A stretch of 13,979 bases of DNA from Hydrogenedens sp964549105 (GTDB lineage: Bacteria; Hydrogenedentota; Hydrogenedentia; Hydrogenedentales; Hydrogenedentaceae). This document shows, piece after piece, positions 1 through 7,089 of this stretch (positions are counted from its first letter, which is position 1; every line of letters begins with the position of its first letter). The notes under the pieces were generated by a model, which ran no database searches, was not told the DNA's origin, and saw only the letters and a program-made list of their open reading frames with translations. Location of the stretch: NCBI GenBank assembly GCA_964549105.1, contig CAZJTZ010000047.1, forward strand, positions 1-13,979, written 5' to 3'. The translations under genes and the position numbers were made by a program.

Positions 1-90
1 CATGTTTACCCTAATATTAATTTTTATGTAAGTAAGATAAAAATTCATGTTTACCCTAATATTAATTTTTATGTAAGTAAGATAAAAATC
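1..90. repeat. Two tandem copies of a 45-bp AT-rich repeat
   Basis: Positions 1-45 and 46-90 are identical except for the last base (t versus c). Each unit contains an inverted repeat with arms AATTTTTAT and ATAAAAATT around the 9-nt loop GTAAGTAAG (arms 19-27 and 37-45 in copy 1). The second copy keeps eight of the nine arm pairs. The array begins exactly at the window edge, so more copies may lie upstream. Its junction with unique DNA forms a 12-bp palindrome, AAAATCGATTTT (85-96). No coding frame runs through it. It may be the tail of an upstream gene's terminator region or a regulatory array; its function is unknown. Confidence 0.9.
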
Positions 91-172
91 GATTTTGGGG
101 AGATAATTTTTAAATGGAAGGCATATTTATACCTAACGATAAGTAAATAGTAATGCGTAATAAATCACTAAT

Positions 173-202
173 TTGAAATTTGTATTTCATTCTTGTTATA
201 TT
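173..202 (+). promoter_or_regulatory. Putative sigma70-type promoter of the ATPase operon
   Basis: A -35-like TTGAAA (173-178) is followed after 18 nt by a -10-like TATATT (197-202). A GTTATA at 195-200 with a 16-nt spacer is an alternative. Transcription would start near 209, leaving a short leader before the Shine-Dalgarno AGGAAGG (217-223) and the ATG at 232. This is a pattern match in a very AT-rich region where such matches arise by chance. A promoter further upstream in the repeat region cannot be excluded. Confidence 0.4.
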
Positions 203-231
203 TATTATTTATTAATAGGAAGGTAAGGGTT

Positions 232-543
232 ATGTCTACAATTGTTAAACAAGTTATAGAAATAGAAGAAAAAGCGGAGAAACTTCTGGAAGAGGCAAAA
301 TTGCAAGCCAGGAAAATTATCGAAGAAGCCGAAGAAGAAGCAAAGCAGATTATTGCAGAGATAGATAGGCAGACGGAAGTAAGAATAAAAAATTACCGTG
401 AACAGGCAGAGCAAAAGGAAAAGCAAGAGGAAGAAAAACTTAAAATCTGGGGAGAACAGCAAATTAAAGAAGTTAAAAACATTCCTCAAAGTAAAATTGA
501 TGAACAGATAAGATTTGTTGTTAATAAGGTAAAACAACTTTAA
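232..543 (+). CDS. atpH: V/A-type ATPase subunit H/G (peripheral stalk)
   Basis: This gene encodes a 103-residue protein that is almost entirely one charged alpha-helical coiled coil, rich in Glu, Lys, Gln and Ala (for example EEAEEEAKQIIAEID). Such a small coiled-coil protein at the head of a V-ATPase operon is the G/H-type subunit (NtpF in E. hirae, AtpG in Thermus). In the family it pairs with subunit E to form the peripheral stalk linking A3B3 to membrane subunit I. The frame is open from 193, but the ATG at 232 is chosen because AGGAAGG (217-223) lies 8 nt upstream of it and the protein begins MSTIVKQ. It is the first gene of the operon; subunit I follows after 21 nt. Sequence similarity in this family is low, so the call rests on composition, size and position. 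Confidence 0.85.
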   Translation: MSTIVKQVIEIEEKAEKLLEEAKLQARKIIEEAEEEAKQIIAEIDRQTEVRIKNYREQAEQKEKQEEEKLKIWGEQQIKEVKNIPQSKIDEQIRFVVNKVKQL

Positions 544-564
544 TAAGAATAAAGAAAGCGGGCT

Positions 565-2637
565 ATGGCTATAGACCGAATGAAAAAGGTGACGATGCTA
601 TGTCCGGTAAAAGCCTCTCAAAGACTTTTGCGGACCCTTCAATCTTTGGGTATTTGCCAGGTTTCAGATGCACTGGATAATTATCCGGAATTGAAGGATT
701 TGTTAAAGAGACCATCAGTTATAACGGAGGAAGTTGATACTAACCTTCAAAAACTACAAACAATCCTTACCTTGTTAGATATCTTTTCGCCCGTAGTCAA
801 AGGCTTTATTCAAGGATTAGCACCTGTTCCATTACTAATTAAAAAAGAAGAATTGAACAATGCACTCCATAAATTTGATTTAGAGGGAGTGTATCAAGAA
901 GCACAATTGTTAGATACAGAATATCGAACGGTAGAAAGGTCAATTTCTGCCATCGAAAATGAAATAGCAGAATTAGAACCTTATGAAGATTTACCTTTTT
1001 CAATAAATGAGTTTCGAAAGCCCAAACGGATAAAAATGTTGTTTGGCAAAATTGTGTATTCTTCTTATCAGAGCCTTATTCGTGATGACTTTTTCAAAAA
1101 AAATACAGCCATTGAAATTATCTATCCAGGTAAATATTATAGGAAAATGGAGTCTGTTAGTGAGCATCCTCATTATAACGAAAAAGATAATGTGCGTATA
1201 TTAGTTGCATGTTTGGGAGAGGATTTGCTTGAAGTTCAGAAAAGGATAAGAGAGTATGGTTTTGAAGAAATCAATCTACCCAATACGAATGGAACTATCC
1301 GGGACCGCATAAGGGAATTGAAGGCAGATTTGTCAACACTTCGAGTTCAGTCCCAGGAAATTGCGAATAAGGTGCATAAATTGTCTGTTCATCGCCGAAC
1401 AGTGGAAATCTTAAAGGCTTATTGGGAAAGTAGAAAGAGAGAAATTTTAAGTAAATCAAAAGCAATGGAAGGGCACTGGGTTCAAATTCTCTCTGGTTAT
1501 GTAAGAGAAATTGATTTACCTAAATTAAGTAAAGCGATGAAAAATGAAATGCCTGAAGTTTCCATCATAGTGGATGACCCTGCTCCCGGGGAAGATGTGC
1601 CCGTTAATATTACATTACCGCCCTTAATAAAGCCTATTCAAATGTTAGTTAATATGTATGGCCTTCCTCCATACAATTTTTTTGACCCTTCTCCCTGTCT
1701 ATTATGGAGTTTTCTCCTTTTTTTTGGAATTTGTTTTGGCGATGTAGGTTATGGATTAATTCTATTAATAGCAAGTCAGTACCTAATGAGAAGAACGCGT
1801 CCTTATGAAGGAATTTATAATTTCGCAAAATTATTATTTTTAGCGTCCATCCCAACAATTATATTCGGTTTCTTACTTGGTTCTCTGTTTGGTGACTTAT
1901 ATAAACCAGAATATTTTGGTGAAAACAATATATTACAAAAAGTCATAGAAAAAACCGCAATTTATGACCCTATGGCACAACCTGTTATTTTATTGCTCGT
2001 TGCACTATTTATTGGCATACTTAACCAATTTCTCGGGATTGGTTTGAAAATGTATGGTATGGTGAAGCGGGGAGATAAAATAGGGGCAATCATGGATGGT
2101 TTGTTATGGCTGATAATCTTACCAGGTTTTGTTATTCTTGTTACAAATATGTTTGTAACCCCACCTTCCTGGCTTAATTGGTTGGGGATTGTGCTATTTA
2201 GCATAGGTGCTTTGGGACTTATTCTGACACAGGGTAGAGACCAGAAGAACCCTATTGCACGATTTATAATTGGAATGATAAGTCTATATGGAATAGTCGG
2301 TAGTTATGGACTCACAGCATTCATTGGCGATACCATGTCTTATTGTCGTTTATTAGCACTGGGTTTGACTACCTCTATTGTGGCTATGTCATTTAATATG
2401 ATAGCAAACTTAGTGAGACCTATTCCTTATGTAGGCATTATCTTTTTTATTGTTGTATTACTTATAGGTCATGTGTTTAACTTCCTGATTAGTGTTCTGG
2501 GTGCCTTTGTTCACTCCATGCGTCTAATTCTGGTTGAGTTTTTTGGAAGGTTTTACGAGGCAGGAGGAAAACAGTTCGAGCCATTAGGATTTAATTCAGA
2601 AAATGCTATTTTAGTAACTTCTGAAGAGAAAAAATAA
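565..2637 (+). CDS. atpI: V/A-type ATPase subunit I (membrane stator, a-subunit)
   Basis: This is the 690-residue a/I subunit, which holds the ion half-channels and anchors the peripheral stalks. Residues about 1-350 form the soluble arm (MKKVTMLCPVKASQRLLRTL, then alternating alpha/beta and long helices). The C-terminal half is a bundle of about eight membrane helices, starting near the motif FGDVGYG (Asp about 393). The two arginines that face the rotor in this family are visible: R595 in SYCRLLALG and R653 in HSMRLILVEFFGRFYEAGG, the latter followed by KQFEPL. They correspond to the essential arginines described for the Thermus subunit. The ATG at 565 is used because an alternative ATG at 580 has no Shine-Dalgarno; the one at 565 (AAAGAAAG) is itself weak. 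It lies between atpH and atpK, as in E. hirae. Full length, with no sign of damage. Confidence 0.97.
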   Translation: MAIDRMKKVTMLCPVKASQRLLRTLQSLGICQVSDALDNYPELKDLLKRPSVITEEVDTNLQKLQTILTLLDIFSPVVKGFIQGLAPVPLLIKKEELNNALHKFDLEGVYQEAQLLDTEYRTVERSISAIENEIAELEPYEDLPFSINEFRKPKRIKMLFGKIVYSSYQSLIRDDFFKKNTAIEIIYPGKYYRKMESVSEHPHYNEKDNVRILVACLGEDLLEVQKRIREYGFEEINLPNTNGTIRDRIRELKADLSTLRVQSQEIANKVHKLSVHRRTVEILKAYWESRKREILSKSKAMEGHWVQILSGYVREIDLPKLSKAMKNEMPEVSIIVDDPAPGEDVPVNITLPPLIKPIQMLVNMYGLPPYNFFDPSPCLLWSFLLFFGICFGDVGYGLILLIASQYLMRRTRPYEGIYNFAKLLFLASIPTIIFGFLLGSLFGDLYKPEYFGENNILQKVIEKTAIYDPMAQPVILLLVALFIGILNQFLGIGLKMYGMVKRGDKIGAIMDGLLWLIILPGFVILVTNMFVTPPSWLNWLGIVLFSIGALGLILTQGRDQKNPIARFIIGMISLYGIVGSYGLTAFIGDTMSYCRLLALGLTTSIVAMSFNMIANLVRPIPYVGIIFFIVVLLIGHVFNFLISVLGAFVHSMRLILVEFFGRFYEAGGKQFEPLGFNSENAILVTSEEKK

Positions 2638-2696
2638 ACAAAAGAAAATAAATTCAAAGAATAAAAAAATAACCGTAAAAAGATGGAGATAAATGT

Positions 2697-3218
2697 ATGG
2701 ATCACACACTTGCATTAGAAATTGGTCGTGGCTTAGCCATTGGTGGAGCAGGTTTAGCAGTAGGTCTGGCTTGTTCAGGGTCAGGAAAAGGAATCGGAAT
2801 TGCCTCGCAGGCTGCTGGAGGCATTTTGAGTGAAAAGCCCGATTTGTTTGGAAGATTATTAGTCCTATTAGCCTTGCCAGGTACCCAGGGTTTCTATGGA
2901 TTTATTACAGCCATTCTTATTTTTGTTCGCTCAGGTCTTATTTCCGGACAAATGGTAATTACCCCGGGAACAGGATTAGCTCTGTGTATATTAGGCCTCG
3001 GCGTAGGATTAGCCGAATATGTCTCTGCTCGATGGCAGGGGGAAGCGTCTGCGGCAAGTATTTTATTAGTTGCCCGTAGACCCGAAGCCTTTGGTCGTTC
3101 TGTTATTCTGCCCGCTATGGTGGAAACTTACGCCGTGGTATCGTTATTGGTCGCTATTTTAACAATTAACTGGCTTACAGCCGATAATGCTGTAACGGCT
3201 TTTATTAAAATGCAATAA
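2697..3218 (+). CDS. atpK: V-type ATPase proteolipid subunit K (16-kDa-type rotor ring, predicted Na+-binding)
   Basis: This 173-residue hydrophobic protein is the c-ring subunit, built from two fused helical hairpins (four membrane helices). The first hairpin has the Gly-rich helix around residues 10-44 and LPGTQGFYGF (60-69). The second has GLALCILGLGVGLAEY (93-108) and LPAMVETYAVVSLL (138-151). Only the second hairpin has the ion-carrying carboxylate, E143, as in E. hirae NtpK. L60, T63, Q64, Y67, Q114 and E143 line up with NtpK L61, T64, Q65, Y68, Q110 and E139, the Na+ pocket known from its structure. A Na+-coupled rotor with one site per four helices is therefore inferred. The ATG at 2697 has GGAG 8 nt upstream; an overlapping ATG at 2693 is out of frame. 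It is flanked by AT-rich gaps of 59 and 54 nt. Confidence 0.97.
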   Translation: MDHTLALEIGRGLAIGGAGLAVGLACSGSGKGIGIASQAAGGILSEKPDLFGRLLVLLALPGTQGFYGFITAILIFVRSGLISGQMVITPGTGLALCILGLGVGLAEYVSARWQGEASAASILLVARRPEAFGRSVILPAMVETYAVVSLLVAILTINWLTADNAVTAFIKMQ

Positions 3219-3232
3219 AACTGAATAGTAAG

Positions 3233-3255
3233 AATAGGTTGTTTTATATCCTATT
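3233..3255 (+). other. Small intercistronic inverted repeat between atpK and atpE
   Basis: AATAGG (3233-3238) and CCTATT (3250-3255) are perfect 6-bp arms around an 11-nt loop. They lie just downstream of the K stop codon and immediately before the atpE Shine-Dalgarno TAAGGA (3257-3262). An RNA hairpin here could shield the 3' side of the K message or modulate entry to atpE. That would fit the high copy number the ring subunit needs, but the stem is short and AT-rich and may be chance. Confidence 0.3.
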
Positions 3256-3272
3256 GTAAGGAATAAAGTAAA

Positions 3273-3866
3273 ATGGCGTTAGAAGAAATTAATAAAGCAG
3301 TTTTAGAGTCCGTTCAGCATGAAGCAGAACTGTTTATAAAATCTGCAAAAAAAGAAGCCGAAGAGAAGAAAAAAAGTGCCCAACGAAATGCAGAAGAAAA
3401 GGCAGAACGCCTTTATCAGTTAACCATGCGAAATATAGATGAGGAAATGGCAAGAAAGTTGGTACAGGTTCAAGGGCAAATAAATAAAGAAATCTTAACA
3501 GAAAAAAATAAGATTTTGAGTCAGATATTTCAAAAAGCCAAAGAAGAAATATTACACTTGCCAGTCCAGGAATATCAACAATTGATGGAAAAATGGATGA
3601 ATCAGGCTATACCTGCAGAAATGCAAGGTAGCCTTTGTGTCCATAGAGATGATTTGCAATTGTTTAAGGATTTGGTCTCTAAATGGAATAGTTCTCACGG
3701 AACAAAAATTTCCATAAGTGACGAAAAATTTCTTTCCTCAAAAGGTGGTTTTTTGTTTGTAGGAAAAGGCTTCCAGATTGACCAGACACTGGATACCATT
3801 TTGAGTGATTTAGAAAGAGAAATCATTCCTATCATTGCTCAGAATTTATTTACTGGAAAAGTTTAA
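3273..3866 (+). CDS. atpE: V/A-type ATPase subunit E (peripheral stalk)
   Basis: This 197-residue protein has a long N-terminal coiled coil (about residues 5-95), including EAELFIKSAKKEAEEKKK, followed by a mixed alpha/beta C-terminal domain. That domain contains GGFLFVGKGFQIDQTLDTIL and a final helix LEREIIPIIAQNLF. This is the standard plan of subunit E, whose C-terminal head binds the top of A3B3 and whose helix pairs with the H/G subunit. Length is typical for the family. The ATG at 3273 has TAAGGA about 10 nt upstream. It follows atpK and precedes atpC with a 26-nt gap, matching the E. hirae and Thermus order. Confidence 0.93.
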   Translation: MALEEINKAVLESVQHEAELFIKSAKKEAEEKKKSAQRNAEEKAERLYQLTMRNIDEEMARKLVQVQGQINKEILTEKNKILSQIFQKAKEEILHLPVQEYQQLMEKWMNQAIPAEMQGSLCVHRDDLQLFKDLVSKWNSSHGTKISISDEKFLSSKGGFLFVGKGFQIDQTLDTILSDLEREIIPIIAQNLFTGKV

Positions 3867-3892
3867 TATAAAAATTGAAAAGGAGTAGGTGC

Positions 3893-4885
3893 TTGAAAGC
3901 CCTTTCAAAAGGACAACATCGTTGGGGATTTGTATGCGGACAGATTAGCGTTTTAGAGGGGCAATTAATGTCTTATGACTTTTTTGTAAGTCTTGCTAGC
4001 CTTGAAAAAACAGATGATATGCTCCATCGAATTCAAGAAACTTCCCTGAGAGAGTTTATGGTTCCCGGTGCAGAGACATGGGAAGACTGGAGCACAATCA
4101 TTGACAATTATGTGCATGACCAGATTTTTGATTTAAAAAAAGCATCCCCTTCATCAGAAATTACCGATGTGTTCTTATTAAGTGAGGATTATATAAATCT
4201 AAAGCGTGCTTTGAATGGCAAAGATTCTTTGTTCCCTGAAAATGTATTTACCGAGACAAGATTGACCGATGCCTCTTCAGGTAATCCTTCATTATTTCCC
4301 GAGACTATACGACCAGCAATTAGTATCGTATGCAATCCTGCAGGTGCACATGTAGAAAATCCTCTTATTACAGACATAGTGTTAGATGGATGCTATTTAA
4401 GACATTACCTCTGGCTTTTAACAAAATTAAATTGCCCCTTATTAAAAGATTGGGCAGAAAATCGAGTCTTATCTAAACTCATTGTGCTGCTATGGCGAGC
4501 CTTAAAAGTAGGACATAACTTAAAACTTTTTCAACAGTATTTATTACCATTAGAGCCATTTAATCATTTAATTAGCGAACTCTGTGCTACAACAGAGATA
4601 AGGTCGTGGGGAAATATTATTCCCGGAATTATAGGGGATATTTGGAGAGAATGCTTCGAATTAGAGGAAGATGAACAGATACCTAAATTTGAGCAAAAGG
4701 TATCCGATTTGTTAACCGACATGGCGAAACTTGCAAAATTACAAACCATGGGACCTGAGCATGCTGGGGCATTTTGCTGGGGCTTAAATGTCGAAGCCTT
4801 TAACTTAAAACTAATCATTAGTGGTAAACTTAACGGTTTACCATCAAATATGCTTAAAGATAGGATTCGTCAAACCTATGTATAA
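3893..4885 (+). CDS. atpC: V/A-type ATPase subunit C (d-type, rotor socket)
   Basis: This is an all-helical 330-residue protein of the V-ATPase C/AC39 (d) family, which caps the proteolipid ring and seats the central stalk. Visible family traits are the N-terminal YDFFVSLASLEKTDDMLHRI helix region, further helical segments such as DVFLLSEDYINLKRALNGK, and a C-terminal LNVEAFNLKLIISGKLNGL. The frame stays open to a TTG at 3875, but the TTG at 3893 is preferred because AAAAGGAG (3878-3885) lies 7 nt before it. Starting at 3875 would place the Shine-Dalgarno inside the coding sequence. A TTG start is unusual among the genes here and may lower expression, fitting one copy of this subunit per complex. 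Its last 8 nt overlap atpF. Confidence 0.92.
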   Translation: MKALSKGQHRWGFVCGQISVLEGQLMSYDFFVSLASLEKTDDMLHRIQETSLREFMVPGAETWEDWSTIIDNYVHDQIFDLKKASPSSEITDVFLLSEDYINLKRALNGKDSLFPENVFTETRLTDASSGNPSLFPETIRPAISIVCNPAGAHVENPLITDIVLDGCYLRHYLWLLTKLNCPLLKDWAENRVLSKLIVLLWRALKVGHNLKLFQQYLLPLEPFNHLISELCATTEIRSWGNIIPGIIGDIWRECFELEEDEQIPKFEQKVSDLLTDMAKLAKLQTMGPEHAGAFCWGLNVEAFNLKLIISGKLNGLPSNMLKDRIRQTYV

Positions 4886-5201
4886 GGCTTATGTAATAGG
4901 TGAAAAAGGATTAATTCAAGGATTTAAATCTGCTGGATTTGAGGTGTGCCATGCAATATCACCCAATGAATTACAGATGGCTTTCCAACAAATTCAGAAA
5001 GAGGGTGGAGCGTCTATTATCCTTATTACGGAAGAACTGGCACAAGAATCCAGAGAAATTATACAAGACTATCGCTTAATTAGCAATGCGGTTATAACAA
5101 CAATACCTACCCTTAAAGGAAGTCAGCATCTTGGATTTAAAGAATTAAAACGACAGATAGAATATTCTATTGGAGTAGATATGCTCGGGAAGGAAGAATA
5201 A
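4878..5201 (+). CDS. atpF: V/A-type ATPase subunit F (central stalk)
   Basis: This 107-residue protein starts MYKAYVIGEKGLIQGFKSAG, a typical subunit F opening. It has a Rossmann-like alternating strand/helix layout with IILITEELAQESREII in the middle and a C-terminal helical tail ending near VDMLGKEE. In the family, F binds subunit D in the central rotor and influences ATP hydrolysis. The frame is open from 4821, but the ATG at 4878 is chosen because it gives normal family length and N-terminus. It overlaps the atpC stop by 8 nt (ATGTATAA), which suggests translational coupling; the upstream AGGA is distant and weak. An 81-nt gap, AT-rich and without an obvious signal, separates it from atpA. 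E. hirae calls this subunit NtpG. Confidence 0.92.
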   Translation: MYKAYVIGEKGLIQGFKSAGFEVCHAISPNELQMAFQQIQKEGGASIILITEELAQESREIIQDYRLISNAVITTIPTLKGSQHLGFKELKRQIEYSIGVDMLGKEE

Positions 5202-5282
5202 CCTCCAGTGAAAATAAATAATATAAATAGATTAAAAATAATAATAGTGAATAAACATAAGGAAAATTAGGGAAATACGAGT

Positions 5283-7043
5283 ATGAGTACAAATATTCCA
5301 GGTGAAGTTATTAAAGTATCCGGACCCTTAGTAGTGGCTCGCGGTTTAGGCGGCGCTCGAATGTATGAAATGGTTCGTGTTGGCGAGGCTAAACTGTTCG
5401 GAGAAATTATTGAAATCCGTGGTGATGAATTTTCCATACAGGTTTACGAAGAAACGGGCGGAATTGGTCCGGGACATCCTGTATATAGAACAGGTGAAGC
5501 ATTGAGCGTGGAATTGGGACCAGGCTTAATTCGTTCCATTTACGATGGCGTTCAGCGTCCTCTGGATACAATTGCGGCACAATATGGCGAGTATATCGTA
5601 CGCGGAGCAGAAAGTCCTTCCTTAGACCGTTCAGCAAAATGGAAATTCGAACCTACTGCAAAAGTCGGAGACCATGTAGTTAGTGGAGATATTTTAGGAA
5701 CCGTGCAAGAAACAAAACTGGTTCTACATAAAATTATGGTTCCAAACGGTGTAGAAGGAACAATTAAAAAAATTGGCGCAGTAGAAGGAAATATAGATAC
5801 AGTTATTGCAGTAATAGATACAGAAAAAGGACCGCGTGAATTAACGATGGTTCAGCGTTGGCCTGTGCGTCAACCCAGACCTGTATCAAAGAAATTGCCA
5901 CCCACCGAGCCATTAACTACGGGACAGCGAGTATTGGACATGCTTTTCCCTATGGCAAAAGGTGGAACAGCATGCGTTCCAGGCCCATTCGGTAGCGGTA
6001 AAACAGTAGTTCAGCACCAATTAGCAAAATGGGCTAATACAGATATAGTGGTATATGTAGGTTGTGGTGAACGCGGAAACGAAATGACAGATGTGCTTTT
6101 GGAATTTCCCGAATTAAAAGACCCTGACTCCGGTGAACCTTTAATGGAACGCACCGTGCTTATCGCCAATACCTCAAATATGCCTGTGGCTGCCCGTGAA
6201 GCCAGCGTGTTTACAGGGATTACTATTGCCGAATACTTCCGCGACATGGGTTATAGCGTGGCTTTAATGGCAGACTCCACAAGCCGTTGGGCAGAAGCCA
6301 TGCGCGAAATGTCTGGACGATTAGAAGAAATGCCAGGCGAAGAAGGCTATCCCGCATATTTAGGAACTCGTATAGCAAGTTTCTATGAGCGTTCAGGAAA
6401 TGTAGTATGTATGGGGTCAGACAAGCGAAATGGAACCCTGTCCCTTATCGGTGCCGTATCTCCTCCTGGTGGAGACTTTTCAGAGCCCGTTGTTCAAGCG
6501 ACCCTGAGAGTAGTAAAGGTATTCTGGGGATTGGACGATAAACTCGCCTTTGCAAGACATTTTCCCGCAATTAATTGGTTGACCTCCTATTCCTTATATC
6601 AAGAAGTAGTAGATAAATATGCAAATGAAAATTATAATCCCAAATGGTCAGAAGTACGCAGACAAGCAATGGCTATATTGCAAAGAGAAGCAGAATTAGA
6701 AGAATTAGTGCGTTTGGTAGGTATGGATGCACTTCCTGCGGATGACCGCCTCCTAATGCAAGCAGCAAAAATGATAAGAGAAGATTTCTTACACCAAAAC
6801 GCCTTTGACGAATTGGATACCTATACATCCATGATTAAACAATTTCACCTTCTAAGTGTAATCTTACACTACTACGATGTGGTTCGTCCTGCACTACAAA
6901 AAGGTGTTCCACTGACAAAACTCTTAAGTTTGCCCGTGTTAGAAGAAATTTCAAAAGCAAAATTAATACCTGAAGATAAATTAGAACAATTTGACGAATT
7001 GAAAAGAAAAGTTTCAGAACAATTGAAAGCAATATCATCTTAA
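5283..7043 (+). CDS. atpA: V/A-type ATPase catalytic subunit A
   Basis: This 586-residue catalytic nucleotide-binding subunit alternates with B in the A3B3 headpiece. In order it has an N-terminal beta-barrel domain (GEVIKVSGPLVVARGL), the A-specific insertion (about residues 115-190, ending near VIDTEKGP), the P-loop domain and the C-terminal helical domain. The Walker A motif is GPFGSGKT at 234-241. The catalytic Glu lies in YVGCGERGNE (E263). The Walker B strand is VALMADSTSRWAEA (D331), followed by EEMPGEEGYPAYLGTRIASFYERSG. All catalytic elements are intact and the length is normal. The ATG at 5283 has AGGGA (5269-5273) 9 nt upstream. The gene has somewhat higher GC at third positions than the stalk genes, as expected for a highly expressed subunit. 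Confidence 0.99.
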   Translation: MSTNIPGEVIKVSGPLVVARGLGGARMYEMVRVGEAKLFGEIIEIRGDEFSIQVYEETGGIGPGHPVYRTGEALSVELGPGLIRSIYDGVQRPLDTIAAQYGEYIVRGAESPSLDRSAKWKFEPTAKVGDHVVSGDILGTVQETKLVLHKIMVPNGVEGTIKKIGAVEGNIDTVIAVIDTEKGPRELTMVQRWPVRQPRPVSKKLPPTEPLTTGQRVLDMLFPMAKGGTACVPGPFGSGKTVVQHQLAKWANTDIVVYVGCGERGNEMTDVLLEFPELKDPDSGEPLMERTVLIANTSNMPVAAREASVFTGITIAEYFRDMGYSVALMADSTSRWAEAMREMSGRLEEMPGEEGYPAYLGTRIASFYERSGNVVCMGSDKRNGTLSLIGAVSPPGGDFSEPVVQATLRVVKVFWGLDDKLAFARHFPAINWLTSYSLYQEVVDKYANENYNPKWSEVRRQAMAILQREAELEELVRLVGMDALPADDRLLMQAAKMIREDFLHQNAFDELDTYTSMIKQFHLLSVILHYYDVVRPALQKGVPLTKLLSLPVLEEISKAKLIPEDKLEQFDELKRKVSEQLKAISS

Positions 7044-7089
7044 ATCTTTATACAGATAAAACAATAAAATTAATGTGAGGTAAATAACC

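Noticed and set aside
1..90. CRISPR-like array
   Set aside because: The copies are directly adjacent with no variable spacer between them, so this is a simple tandem repeat.
114..146. Ten-codon leader-peptide-like frame (MEGIFIPNDK) with GGGGAG upstream
   Set aside because: The Shine-Dalgarno spacing is 11 nt, it lies upstream of the best promoter, and it has no runs of regulatory codons or an attenuator hairpin after it.
205..537. 110-codon open frame on the - strand opposite atpH
   Set aside because: It is an artefact of the purine-rich coiled-coil sequence, giving an improbable Phe/Leu-rich product; no ribosome site, and fully inside a convincing gene.
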